DNA of 64,000 nt, from the NCBI GenBank assembly GCA_050952125.1, contig JBMNKK010000004.1, positions 682,001 to 746,000 of the forward strand, given 5' to 3'. The notes beneath the pieces are model-generated. The model saw nothing but the letters and a program-made list of their open reading frames with translations, was not told the DNA's origin and made no database searches. Each line of letters starts with the position of its first letter. Positions within the stretch are counted from its first letter, which is position 1. This document shows positions 51,749-61,166 of the stretch, one piece after another. A program made the translations under genes and the position numbers. This DNA comes from UBA3951 sp050952125. GTDB taxonomy: Bacteria > Bacillota > Sulfobacillia > Fermentithermobacillales > Fermentithermobacillaceae.

Positions 51749-53334
51749 GTCTGCCCTGCAGTCTGCGGAGCCAAACGGCGTGTCCGGTTGACTTTCGGCA
51801 TGTATCCTTCGTCCGCCAAAGCAGTAACCAGCTGTTGGTACTGCTCGCTGTCTACCGAAAGGTATAAAGGACCTACCCTTTGCCTGATGAAGGGCCTGAT
51901 CTTCGGGTGAAGCATGAGCTCCTCCGCCAGCTGCTCGGTATCGCATTTCAGAAGGATGGTTTCCTGGAACTCGATACGCCCGTACGACGTTCCCCAGTGA
52001 GCGATGGAATACGTGACGTTCTGTGAAACGGGTGTCTTTGAATGAGTGACCAAGAACTCTTCTATCGTGTGGGGCGTATACGAATGAAGCATCGCTCTGT
52101 AGACTGAATTCCTGGTCAGCTTGTAGACCATCATCTGGTCAGGCTTCAGGAGCTCTGCGAAAGCGTCAATGGACCAAAGAACCTTCGGAGCCACCGTGCT
52201 TGGCACCAGTATCTCGAAGTTGCTCTGGACATAGATGTGCTCTTCCCAGGACTCCTCAGGCCATTCCCCGCATCCGAAAAGAGCTCTTCCCAGAGGCGTT
52301 GGCCTTACGAACAGCCCGTTGATGTTTTGTGAGACCTCAAGTCCGCCCAGGTACTCAAGAGTGTCAACGAGATTGCGCTCGGCCCGTAGATTCAGTCCGT
52401 GTGACGAGTGACTCGTGGATAGCGTATCCATTGCCTCTAGGAGGGCTGTCAACGATATGGCCGAGTTTTCCGGAGCGTGCATAATGATCCACAGCATAGT
52501 CTGCAGGTCCACATCTTGCGCCACGAATGTCTGGCGCCAGTAATCAAACAGCTCTTGCCTGCACTGTCGATACGGCGTATCGACCCAAGCGGCCATTTGA
52601 TTGCCCAGCCTAAGCATGCCGTTTCTCTCTTCCACCAAGTTTTTGGCCTTCGCGAAGTACAGAAGGAATGCAAGCCGCGGAGAATACCGTACAGGAAATA
52701 GGGTGTCCTCTATTGGAGTGTCATCTTCCCCGACAAGCCACGTGAGATCGTTTTGAGCCTTCTTGAACATGGTACCCGTCTGAGCCAGCTTAACCTCGTT
52801 CTTTCTGACATAGGACAGGAAGAGAGTCAGGTGGCGGAGGGGTCCGGCAAAATCCGCATGGTTACGCAGAGTAAACCTCTGAAGGTCGACACACGTTGTC
52901 TTGTAAATGTCGTTAAGGAAAAAACCGGAGAGAACTTCGCGCAGATCTTCCGGGACGAAGTAAATATGCCTGTAGCCCTCACGCCTCACGAACACGAGAC
53001 CTCTTGAGATAAGAGCCTCGATCACTTTTGCGCCGTTTCTGCGCCACTTCCGCGACAGCTGGTTCAGCTTCTGGTGACACTGCTCGATGACAACTCCGCT
53101 TCCTCCGGCTGCAAGCGTGATAAGCCTTAAGGCGAGCATCTCCTCTGGATTAAGGCCGTTCATCGCGACTATTGAGTTTGCCGGCACCAAGAGGTGAGAA
53201 GCGACCGCGTTGGCAACTTCCTCTTGAGGGGCTTTATCGCTAAGAGCGCCGGTTGGTTCTAAAAGCCCGTAGAAGGCAGCAATGCCTTTCGCTCTCTCGA
53301 CAGACGATGACAGGAGAGCCTCGACCAGTCTCAT
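51745..53334 (-). CDS. Helicase-associated partner protein of bacterial XPB
   Basis: About 529 residues. No Walker motif is visible. Overall it resembles the helicase-associated (XPB/Ssl2 N-terminal-like, Helicase_C_3) proteins encoded beside bacterial xpb genes. The N-terminal part may hold winged-helix elements (NQLSRKWRRNGAKVIEALISRGL). The C-terminal third (YVQSNFEILVPSTVAPKVLWSI and VYKLTRNSVYRAM) is the conserved region. ATG 53334 with GAGGAGG overlaps the xpb stop by four bases, so they are translated together. Confidence 0.75.
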   Translation of the reverse strand: MRLVEALLSSSVERAKGIAAFYGLLEPTGALSDKAPQEEVANAVASHLLVPANSIVAMNGLNPEEMLALRLITLAAGGSGVVIEQCHQKLNQLSRKWRRNGAKVIEALISRGLVFVRREGYRHIYFVPEDLREVLSGFFLNDIYKTTCVDLQRFTLRNHADFAGPLRHLTLFLSYVRKNEVKLAQTGTMFKKAQNDLTWLVGEDDTPIEDTLFPVRYSPRLAFLLYFAKAKNLVEERNGMLRLGNQMAAWVDTPYRQCRQELFDYWRQTFVAQDVDLQTMLWIIMHAPENSAISLTALLEAMDTLSTSHSSHGLNLRAERNLVDTLEYLGGLEVSQNINGLFVRPTPLGRALFGCGEWPEESWEEHIYVQSNFEILVPSTVAPKVLWSIDAFAELLKPDQMMVYKLTRNSVYRAMLHSYTPHTIEEFLVTHSKTPVSQNVTYSIAHWGTSYGRIEFQETILLKCDTEQLAEELMLHPKIRPFIRQRVGPLYLSVDSEQYQQLVTALADEGYMPKVNRTRRLAPQTAGQT

Positions 53335-55034
53335 GACCTTACCTCCTCGCGCTTGGAGTCCATGAAAGACTGTGCCTCCCAAATAGTGTACTTGTAACCC
53401 TGTTCTGTGAGAAATAGTTGCCGCTTCTGAGAGAACTCCTGGTCTTTCGTGTTCTTTGTCACAAGCGAGTAAAAGGTGGCACTTTCTCCCTGCGGCTTTG
53501 GCCGGAGTATTCTACCCAGCCTCTGCGCTTCTTCCTGCCGGGAGCCGAAAGTGCCGGACACTTGTATGGCCACGTTTGCGTCCGGTAGGTCGACCGAGAA
53601 GTTGGCGACTTTAGATACCACCAACGTCTTCAGGGACCCTTCCCTAAATCTGCCGTAGAGTTCCTCACGTTCGGCGTTCGGGGTCTGGCCGCACAGGAGC
53701 GGCGCGTCAAGGATTCTGGATATTACTTCGAGTTGGTCAAGGTATTGGCCTATGACCAGGACCTGGTCGCCAGCGTGCCTTTTCAGAATCTCCTGTACCA
53801 GAGACATCTTGTTCTCGTTTGTCGCTGCAATGCGGTACTTGTCGCGTTCGGAAGCGACGGCATATGCCAGCCTGTCGTCAGCGTTCATGTCAACCCTAAT
53901 CTCATAGCAGTGAGCCTGCGCTATCCAGTTCTGTTCCTCGAGTTCCTTCCAGGGCTTGTCGAAACGCTTAGGGCCGATAAGGCTGAACACTTCGTCCTCA
54001 CGCCCGTCCTCTCTCACCAGCGTTGCCGTCAGGCCTAGCCGCCTTCTGGCCTGAAGGTCGGCAGTTATCCGGAATACCGGCGCGGGCAGGAGGTGGACTT
54101 CGTCGTAGATTATGAGGCCCCAGTTCCTCTCGCCGAAGAGTGAGAAGTGGGGGTACTCGTTGTCAGAATTCCGCCTTCTATGCACGAGTATCTGGTATGT
54201 TGTGACCGTTACGGGCCCGATCTCCTTAATCTCGCCGCTATACTCTTTCACCATGCTCTCATCAAGTGTGGTCTTGTCCACAAGCTCTCCTATCCACTGC
54301 CTGAGAGCTACTATATTGGTTGTGAGAATAAGAGTCTGAGCAGCCGCTTTTTCCATGGCTCCCATGCCAACGATTGTCTTTCCGGCTCCGCAGGGAAGCA
54401 CGACAACTCCGCTGCCTCCGCGAACCGTGCCTCCTGCCCAGAATGCATCGCAGGCAGCCTGTTGGTACGGCCGGAGGCCAAAAGGTTTGCCCTGGGTTGT
54501 CGTCGTTCGCAACGAAAAACGGAGAGGGTCGCCCTCCACATATCCTGCCAGGTCTTCACAGGGATAGCCCATCTTGATCAGGACCTGCTTGAGGGGTCCC
54601 CGATCGATGGTGTCCACAGTGAAGGATTGGTTCGATAGACTCTTCCTTATGAAACGCTGCACCTTGTCGGAATGCGTGATCTCTTGGAAGACCATGGGAT
54701 CCGAGCAGGTGATAACGAGGTCTCCGCCTTCGCGCGTCATGCGGATGAGCCCGAACTTTGCCATGGTGTCCCGCACGTAGGTCACCATGTTCTGCGGCAC
54801 GGGGTATCTCGAGAAGCGCGTCAGGCTATCGATGACCTCGTCAGGGTGGAGGCCGACGGCCGCGGCGTTCCAGAGTGACAAGGGCGACAGCCGGTAGGTG
54901 TGGATATACTCCGGACTCTTCACGAGGTCGGAAAACCTCATAAGGCTGTCTCTGGCCTTCTCGTAAGCCGGATTATCGACTTCTACCAGTATAGTTCCGT
55001 CGCTCTGGACTACCGCCGGGTTATCCTTCGCCAT
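53331..55034 (-). CDS. xpb: XPB/Rad25-type DNA helicase
   Basis: About 567 residues, a 3'-5' superfamily 2 helicase. The N-terminal part carries a domain like that in its partner. The ATPase core has VLPCGAGKTIVG (Walker A) and IIYDEVHLLPAP (DEVH box). LTATLVREDGRED contains the RED motif specific for XPB. Domain 2 has VIGQYLDQL and EEAQRLGRILRPK. In archaea and eukaryotes XPB opens DNA for repair or transcription; bacterial members are less studied. ATG 55034 has AAGGAGG. Divergent from uvrD. Confidence 0.88.
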   Translation of the reverse strand: MAKDNPAVVQSDGTILVEVDNPAYEKARDSLMRFSDLVKSPEYIHTYRLSPLSLWNAAAVGLHPDEVIDSLTRFSRYPVPQNMVTYVRDTMAKFGLIRMTREGGDLVITCSDPMVFQEITHSDKVQRFIRKSLSNQSFTVDTIDRGPLKQVLIKMGYPCEDLAGYVEGDPLRFSLRTTTTQGKPFGLRPYQQAACDAFWAGGTVRGGSGVVVLPCGAGKTIVGMGAMEKAAAQTLILTTNIVALRQWIGELVDKTTLDESMVKEYSGEIKEIGPVTVTTYQILVHRRRNSDNEYPHFSLFGERNWGLIIYDEVHLLPAPVFRITADLQARRRLGLTATLVREDGREDEVFSLIGPKRFDKPWKELEEQNWIAQAHCYEIRVDMNADDRLAYAVASERDKYRIAATNENKMSLVQEILKRHAGDQVLVIGQYLDQLEVISRILDAPLLCGQTPNAEREELYGRFREGSLKTLVVSKVANFSVDLPDANVAIQVSGTFGSRQEEAQRLGRILRPKPQGESATFYSLVTKNTKDQEFSQKRQLFLTEQGYKYTIWEAQSFMDSKREEVRS

Positions 55035-55202
55035 TGGTCCTCCTTGAGTCATGAAATCTCGCGATCGAATAGTCACGCCTAAACAATAATGATTCTCCGT
55101 CCGGACCGGAGCTCCTGCTCATCACCAGACGTTTCGGCAGCGTTTGGTTATCCCTAAGCTACAGCCCGAGAGCTTCCCTGGCGATATCCGCCGCCAATCC
55201 GC

Positions 55203-55208
55203 TATACT
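55203..55208 (+). promoter_or_regulatory. Possible -10 box for uvrD
   Basis: TATACT lies 41 bases before the uvrD ATG. A weak -35 (TGGCGA, 55179-55184) is 18 bases upstream. The transcript would start just before the CCAAAT-ATTTGG palindrome. Confidence 0.4.
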
Positions 55209-55223
55209 GTCTTTGTCTGAACT

Positions 55224-55239
55224 CCAAATACATATTTGG
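55224..55239. promoter_or_regulatory. Perfect palindrome CCAAAT-N4-ATTTGG before uvrD
   Basis: A perfect 6-base inverted repeat with a four-base centre, ten bases before the uvrD ATG. Its size and shape resemble LexA boxes of Bacillota (CGAAC-N4-GTTCG), but the half-site differs. It may be an operator or an RNA hairpin near the ribosome site. Confidence 0.4.
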
Positions 55240-55248
55240 CGGTGTATC

Positions 55249-57183
55249 ATGCCTGAAACCCGTGTTCTTCAAGGACTCAACCCCAAGCAGGTGGAAGCGG
55301 TGACCCATGTCCACGGCCCCCTTCTCATCCTGGCCGGAGCCGGCTCCGGTAAGACTACTGTGCTTACGAGGCGGGTGGCCTACCTGATCTCGGAAGGGGC
55401 TCCTCCCGGATCGATATTGGCCATCACCTTCACCAATAAGGCAGCAAACGAGCTCAAGAGTCGTATCGAAGCTCTGCTCGGTGACCGCGCCAAAGGTGTA
55501 TGGGCTATGACCTTCCACTCAGCATGCGTGCGCATCCTGAGGACGGAACTGCCTGGCCTCGGCAGGTCAGGCAGGTTCACGATCGTGGATAGCGACGACC
55601 AGGTGAAGATCATGCGCAAAGTGCTGAAAGAGCTGGATCTCAATGAAAAGCAGTATACTCCCTCGGGCTTGCTGCACACCATTTCTGCAGCCAAAGACAA
55701 CCTGAGAGATCCGGAAGAGTATGCCAAGACCGCATTCACTTTCTATGAAACCAAGGTTGCTCAGGCTTACAGTCTCTATCAACAGAAGCTTCGCGAACAG
55801 GACGGTATGGACTTCGATGACCTAATCATGGAGACCGTCGTGATGTTTCAGAACCATCCGGATGTTCTGGCCAAGTACCAGGAACGTTTCAGATATATCC
55901 TTGTCGATGAGTACCAGGATACCAACCGGGCTCAATACGAGCTGACGAGACTCTTGGCAGCCTCTCACCACAACATAGCTGTTGTCGGCGATGACGATCA
56001 GAGCATCTACACGTTTCGTGGAGCGGATATCCGCAATATCCTGGAGTTTGAGAGAGACTATCCTGAGTGCCACGTAGTCAAACTCGAGCAGAATTACCGC
56101 TCGACTCAGGTGATTCTCGATGGAGCCTTCCACGTGGTGAGCAACAATCTGGAGAGGAAGGACAAGCGCCTCTGGACCGCGGCCGAAGGCGGCTCACTCA
56201 TTACTCTGTACGCAGCTCAAAGCGGGCAGGACGAGGCCAGGTTTGTCGCAGGAGAGATTGAGCAGTTGGTGGTGGGGCGCGGTTTCCCTCTATCCTCTTG
56301 TGCCATACTGTACCGTACGAACGCTCAGTCCAGGTTGTTTGAGGAAGCCTTCCTTGAGAGAGGCATTCCTTACGCTGTCCTCTCGGGTAGGCGGTTCTAC
56401 GACCGGAAGCACATCAAGGATGTCCTGAGCTATCTCAGGCTCATTCTGAACCCGAAGGATGTCATCTCGTTCGAGCGGGTCGCAAACGAGCCTCCCAGAG
56501 GTCTGGGACCCGCCGCGCTACGGAAGATCGGAAGTTATGCCGCAGGCGCGAATGTGGATTTGATAAGGGCTTTGATGGCTGCGCCCGACATCAAAGGGCT
56601 GACGGCTCCGCAGAAGAAGGCGGCGAGCGATCTAGGGCGGGTGTTGTCGGATATCGCCGCGAGGGGAATCGATCAGCCGGTTCACTACATACTAAAGGAT
56701 GTCATGGAACAAACTGGCTACCTGGCACACCTTGAGGCTCAGGGAACGCCCGACAGCCGCGAGCGGCTCGAGGACTTGAATGAGCTCCTCGCTTCGGTAA
56801 GGGTGTTCTCGGAATCGGGAGGCGATCTTCAGGCTTACGTAGAGCAATGCGCTCTGGTGTCGGACCAGGATACCTATGATGAGGGTAAAGACGCCTGCGT
56901 GATGGGCACGTTCCATTCTGCCAAAGGCCTTGAGTTTGACGCGGTGTTTCTGGTCGGAATGGAAGAGGGTATCCTTCCGCACGTTCGTTCCACTAACGAC
57001 GAGCGCCAGATCGAGGAGGAACGGCGCCTGCTGTACGTAGGTATGACCAGGGCAAAGAAGTTGCTTTACATGACGTTCTCATGGTCACGTGAAATGAGCA
57101 TAGGTCTTGGCAGGGTTCGCGTATCCAGGTTTGTATCGGAGATACCGCGAGAGCTCTTGGAGGTCAGGACCTGGGACGAGTAA
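55249..57183 (+). CDS. uvrD: UvrD/PcrA-type DNA helicase, short C-terminus
   Basis: About 644 residues, a superfamily 1A helicase of nucleotide-excision and mismatch repair and replication-conflict removal. LILAGAGSGKTTVL is Walker A; VDEYQDTNRAQYEL is motif II; GDDDQSIYTFRGAD, LEQNYRST, TFHSAKGLEFDAVF and LLYVGMTRAKKLLY follow. It ends soon after SRFVSEIP, so it lacks the roughly 80-residue C-terminal extension with a Tudor-like RNA polymerase-binding module found in PcrA. ATG 55249 is used; the frame is open back to 55144. The ribosome site is weak (GGCGGTG). Confidence 0.9.
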   Translation: MPETRVLQGLNPKQVEAVTHVHGPLLILAGAGSGKTTVLTRRVAYLISEGAPPGSILAITFTNKAANELKSRIEALLGDRAKGVWAMTFHSACVRILRTELPGLGRSGRFTIVDSDDQVKIMRKVLKELDLNEKQYTPSGLLHTISAAKDNLRDPEEYAKTAFTFYETKVAQAYSLYQQKLREQDGMDFDDLIMETVVMFQNHPDVLAKYQERFRYILVDEYQDTNRAQYELTRLLAASHHNIAVVGDDDQSIYTFRGADIRNILEFERDYPECHVVKLEQNYRSTQVILDGAFHVVSNNLERKDKRLWTAAEGGSLITLYAAQSGQDEARFVAGEIEQLVVGRGFPLSSCAILYRTNAQSRLFEEAFLERGIPYAVLSGRRFYDRKHIKDVLSYLRLILNPKDVISFERVANEPPRGLGPAALRKIGSYAAGANVDLIRALMAAPDIKGLTAPQKKAASDLGRVLSDIAARGIDQPVHYILKDVMEQTGYLAHLEAQGTPDSRERLEDLNELLASVRVFSESGGDLQAYVEQCALVSDQDTYDEGKDACVMGTFHSAKGLEFDAVFLVGMEEGILPHVRSTNDERQIEEERRLLYVGMTRAKKLLYMTFSWSREMSIGLGRVRVSRFVSEIPRELLEVRTWDE

Positions 57184-57256
57184 GAGGTATGAGGAGGGCG
57201 CGAACGGGTTGGTTGTCACCCGGCGGCCGCGGTAGAGGGTAAGAGAGGTGGCTTCG

Positions 57257-59311
57257 ATGAAGGCGATCTCAGAGGAAGAAGCACGTAAACGTATTATCAG
57301 CCTTAGCCGTGAGTTGAGAGAGCATCAATACCGTTATTACGTGCTGGACGACCCTACCATCTCCGACGCGGAGTATGACAGGATGTACAGGGAACTCGAA
57401 GAGATAGAGCGCCTGTATCCTTCGCTGGTTAGGCCGGACTCGCCTACCCAACGGGTAGGCGGCGAAGTATCTCCGGGATTTCGTCCGGTCCCTCACCGCC
57501 GGCCTGTCTTAAGCCTGTCAAACGCGTTTTCGGTAGAGGAAGTCCGCGCCTTCGACAGGCGCGTGCGCGAATATACCGGCAGCGATGCTTCTGTAACGTA
57601 TGTAGTCGAGCCCAAAATTGACGGGCTATCGGTTATCCTCCGCTACGAAGAGGGGGTTCTCACGTCCGGACTCACCAGAGGCGACGGCATCACGGGCGAA
57701 GACGTGACCCGGAACATAAGAACCGTGAAATCCATTCCCCTGGCACTGAGGCGCGGAGGCACGAAAGATGCTGTCCCGCGTTTTCTCGAAGTGAGGGGCG
57801 AGGTCTACCTGCCCAAAGATGATTTTGCCAGGCTCAATGAGATGCGACAGGAAGAGGGGCTCTCCGTCTTCGCGAACCCGCGTAACGCTGCGGCAGGTTC
57901 GCTCCGGCAGCTTGACCCGCGAGTTACGGCCAGGCGCCCTCTCCGCGCTCTGTTCTATGAGATAAGAGAGATGGCGGGCGACAGCACTGATACTGTAGTG
58001 TCTACAGAGTCGGAGATGCTGGTTCTATTAAGGGAGATGGGCCTACCCGTTCCCGCCCATACCTTGGCGGCGTCACCCGACGAGCTGGTTCAATCGATCT
58101 CCCGGTGGGAAGAGGAACGGCACAAGCTGCCTTATGATACCGACGGACTTGTCATCAAGGTAGATGACCGTGATTTGGGCGTGAGGATGGGCTTTACCGG
58201 GCATTCGCCTCGCGCGCAAATCGCCTACAAGTTTCCTGCGGAGCAGGTGGAGACAAGGGTTCTCGACATCATCTTGCAGGTCGGGCGGACCGGGGTGCTG
58301 ACTCCCACGGCGATCCTTACCCCGGTGCGGGTATCGGGATCGACCGTCTCAAGGGCAACGCTGCACAATGAGGACATCATACGTGAGAAGGACATCCGGA
58401 TAGGCGATACGGTGGTGCTCCAAAAAGCGGGTGAGATTATTCCCGAGATTGTCTCGGTTGTGAAGGATAAGCGCACAGGAACCGAGCGGGAGTTCTACTG
58501 GCCAAGCACATGTCCCGCGTGCGGAGGAGAGGTTGTGAGGTTTCCGGGAGAAGCCGCGTACAGGTGCACGGGAATGGCCTGCCCCGCTCAGATAAGGGAA
58601 CGCCTCATTCATTTCGCCTCCAGAGACGCGATGGACATTCGCGGATTAGGGCCCGCAATGGTGGATGCGCTGTTGGAGGCGGGCTTGGTCAAGGATGCGG
58701 GGGATCTCTACTTCCTGTCTGTTGAGGACATCCGCAGTCTGCCCCGCCAGGGTGAGAAATCTGCCGCGAATCTGGTAGCTGCCGTAGAAGCGTCTAAGGA
58801 GCGGCCGCTTGCCAGATTGTTGTTTGCTTTGGGGATAAGGCATGTTGGGCAGCGAGCATCCTATGACCTTGCCGAACGGTTCCGGAGCCTCGATGCGTTC
58901 TTAAGTGCTGCTGAAGGTGAACTCGCATCGGTACCTGACATTGGACCCGAGACGGTGAGGTCCATCGTTACCGCCCGGAAACAACCTTCCATGGCTGAAC
59001 TGGTGGGCAAGCTCAAAAGGGCAGGGGTTCAAGCGGCGCTATCTGTGGAGGAGGTCCGCAAGCCTACGGAAGGAGTATTCTCAGGACAGACGATCGTCAT
59101 AACCGGCAGCATACCGGGAATGACCAGGCAGGAAGCGGAAGAGGCGGTTAGGAATCTTGGAGGGACAGTGTCGTCTTCGGTGTCCAAGAAGACCTCGGCC
59201 GTTGTGGTTGGCGAGAGTCCGGGCTCGAAGTTTGAAAAGGCCCGCGAACTAGGGATAAGGGTAATCCCTGCACATGAGTTTGTTTCGATGGTCCAGGGGA
59301 GGGGGATCTAG
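57257..59311 (+). CDS. ligA: NAD-dependent DNA ligase
   Basis: About 684 residues. The Ia domain with YRYYVLDDPTISDAEYDRM binds NMN. The adenylated Lys is K120 in EPKIDGLS. The OB fold, the zinc finger (CPACGGEVV and RCTGMACPAQ), the HhH domain (IRGLGPAMVDALLEAG) and a C-terminal BRCT domain (IVITGSIPGMTRQEAE) are all present. It seals nicks in replication and repair. ATG 57257 has GAGAGGTGG; GTG 57248 is less likely. Confidence 0.95.
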   Translation: MKAISEEEARKRIISLSRELREHQYRYYVLDDPTISDAEYDRMYRELEEIERLYPSLVRPDSPTQRVGGEVSPGFRPVPHRRPVLSLSNAFSVEEVRAFDRRVREYTGSDASVTYVVEPKIDGLSVILRYEEGVLTSGLTRGDGITGEDVTRNIRTVKSIPLALRRGGTKDAVPRFLEVRGEVYLPKDDFARLNEMRQEEGLSVFANPRNAAAGSLRQLDPRVTARRPLRALFYEIREMAGDSTDTVVSTESEMLVLLREMGLPVPAHTLAASPDELVQSISRWEEERHKLPYDTDGLVIKVDDRDLGVRMGFTGHSPRAQIAYKFPAEQVETRVLDIILQVGRTGVLTPTAILTPVRVSGSTVSRATLHNEDIIREKDIRIGDTVVLQKAGEIIPEIVSVVKDKRTGTEREFYWPSTCPACGGEVVRFPGEAAYRCTGMACPAQIRERLIHFASRDAMDIRGLGPAMVDALLEAGLVKDAGDLYFLSVEDIRSLPRQGEKSAANLVAAVEASKERPLARLLFALGIRHVGQRASYDLAERFRSLDAFLSAAEGELASVPDIGPETVRSIVTARKQPSMAELVGKLKRAGVQAALSVEEVRKPTEGVFSGQTIVITGSIPGMTRQEAEEAVRNLGGTVSSSVSKKTSAVVVGESPGSKFEKARELGIRVIPAHEFVSMVQGRGI

Positions 59312-59314
59312 GAT

Positions 59315-59638
59315 ATGCGGATTGATGTGAAGCACGTGGCCGATCTTGCCAGGATGCGCCTTTCCCCGGGTGAGGCGGCCAAGATCGAAAAGGATCTGGA
59401 ATCAATTCTGAGGCACATAGACAGGCTCTCCGAGATTGACGTTGAGGGAGTGGAACCCACGTTCGGCTTCAGGGGCGCAAAGGGAGTAGTGCTGGAGGAG
59501 GATACTCCCAGGCCCGGGCTGAACCGGGACAGACTTCTGGAGATAGCCCCCGAGGTTAGGGACGGCTACTACGTTGTACCGAAAGAAGCTCCGGCTTCCG
59601 ATGACTCCGGCGAGGCTCCGCCAGGCGGGAGGCGATAG
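59315..59638 (+). CDS. gatC: Glu-/Asp-tRNA amidotransferase subunit C
   Basis: 107 residues. VKHVADLARMRLSPGEAAKIEKDL is the GatC helix, and PEVRDGYYVVPK the C-terminal motif. It stabilises GatA and GatB. A roughly 15-residue tail (ASDDSGEAPPGGRR) exceeds the common length. It is three bases after ligA and one before gatA. Confidence 0.93.
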   Translation: MRIDVKHVADLARMRLSPGEAAKIEKDLESILRHIDRLSEIDVEGVEPTFGFRGAKGVVLEEDTPRPGLNRDRLLEIAPEVRDGYYVVPKEAPASDDSGEAPPGGRR

Positions 59639-59639
59639 C

Positions 59640-61166
59640 ATGGAACTCTGGGAACTGAGTGCAAGCGAGATAGCCATGCGGGTGAAAGCTAAGGAAGTCT
59701 CGGCCCAAGAAGTGTTGGACGCGCACCTGGCCAGGATATCTGAAGTCGATCCCAGGCTTTGCGCTTTTCTTGAAGTGCTTGAACCCGAAGCGCGCATTGA
59801 TGCCTCGCGGGTCGACGCGAAGATAGCGCGCGGAGAAGACCCCGGAGTGTTGGCAGGCGTGCCCTGTGCAGTGAAGGACAACATGAACCTCAAGGGTACC
59901 GCTTGTACCTGCGGCTCTAGGATACTTGAGGGTTACATATCGCCGTACACCGCTACGGTGCTGGAGCGCCTGAGAGATGCGGGCGCTGTCTTGACCGGCA
60001 AGACAAACCTTGATGAGTTTGCGATGGGTTCGTCTACAGAGACTTCTGCCTTTATGGCCACGCGCAATCCGTGGGACGCGAGCCGTGTGCCGGGCGGGTC
60101 CAGCGGCGGCTCGGCAGCGGCAGTGGCAGCTGGGCTCTCAACTTTGGCCCTGGGTACCGACACCGGCGGTTCGATCCGGCAGCCAGCCTCCTTTACAGGC
60201 ATTGTAGGGCTAAAGCCGACGTACGGGCGGGTATCCCGGTACGGGGTTGCCGCTTTTGCGTCCTCACTTGACCAGGTAGGTCCCTTCGGGCGGAACGTTC
60301 AGGATGCGGCGCTTGGCCTTGAGGCAATTGCGGGCTCCGACCCGCTCGATCCCACATCCCTCGACCAGCCTGTAGTGAGCTGGAGCAAGAGGCTTGAGCG
60401 TCCCGTAAGAGGTCTGAAGGCTGGAGTGCCCAAAGAGCTGCTGGGCCTTGGGGTTGACAGCGGCGTGCGCCGTGCCTTCGACCGGGCTTTAGAGGAACTG
60501 TCTCATTTAGGCCTCATCATCGAGGAAGTATCCCTTCCCAGCTTGGCTTACGCTCTGGACGCGTACTACATAATCGCGCCTTCCGAAGCCTCATCCAATC
60601 TGTCGAGGTTTGACGGAGTGAGATACGGTCTTTCTTTGCGGGACAAGGGCTTGGAGGAGATGTATCGCGATACCCGGGGCAAGGGATTCGGTCCGGAAGT
60701 GCGCCTTAGGGTGATGCTCGGCACCTTCGCGCTGTCTGCGGGATACTACGATGCATACTACTTGCGAGCAGCGAAGATTCGAACTCTCGTGCGGCGGGAG
60801 TTCGAGAAGGCCTTTGAAACATGTGACGTACTCCTCTCTCCGACGACTCCTTCCGTTGCTTTTGCGGCAGGTGACAGGATGATGGATCCGTACATGATGT
60901 ACATGACGGACGTGATGACGGTTCCCGTAAACCTAGCCGGACTCCCCGCTATGTCGGTGCCGTGCGGTTTCGCGTTGCCTGAAGGCGAAGACTCTACCGT
61001 GACGCTGCCCTGCGGGCTGCAGATCATCGGCAGACCTTTTGACGAGGAGACCGTGCTCGCGTTGGGGTATGCTGTGGAATCTGCGGGCAGGAGTGAGATG
61101 GAGGAGAGAGCGGCCGCCATGAGGAATAGCCTGGTGCTCTTGGAGGAGTGTGAGAGGGTTGACTGA
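59640..61166 (+). CDS. gatA: Glu-/Asp-tRNA amidotransferase subunit A
   Basis: 508 residues, amidase-signature enzyme. The catalytic triad is Lys79 (AVKDN), Ser154 (GGSSGGS) and Ser178 (TDTGGSIRQPA). It frees ammonia from glutamine for GatB, to make Gln-tRNA(Gln) and Asn-tRNA(Asn). ATG 59640 has CGGGAGG. It overlaps gatB by eight bases. Confidence 0.95.
   Translation: MELWELSASEIAMRVKAKEVSAQEVLDAHLARISEVDPRLCAFLEVLEPEARIDASRVDAKIARGEDPGVLAGVPCAVKDNMNLKGTACTCGSRILEGYISPYTATVLERLRDAGAVLTGKTNLDEFAMGSSTETSAFMATRNPWDASRVPGGSSGGSAAAVAAGLSTLALGTDTGGSIRQPASFTGIVGLKPTYGRVSRYGVAAFASSLDQVGPFGRNVQDAALGLEAIAGSDPLDPTSLDQPVVSWSKRLERPVRGLKAGVPKELLGLGVDSGVRRAFDRALEELSHLGLIIEEVSLPSLAYALDAYYIIAPSEASSNLSRFDGVRYGLSLRDKGLEEMYRDTRGKGFGPEVRLRVMLGTFALSAGYYDAYYLRAAKIRTLVRREFEKAFETCDVLLSPTTPSVAFAAGDRMMDPYMMYMTDVMTVPVNLAGLPAMSVPCGFALPEGEDSTVTLPCGLQIIGRPFDEETVLALGYAVESAGRSEMEERAAAMRNSLVLLEECERVD

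Noticed and set aside
55081..55110. GTCCGGAC palindrome between xpb and uvrD
   Set aside because: An 8-base GC palindrome alone is likely by chance in GC-rich DNA, and its position does not fit a promoter of either gene.
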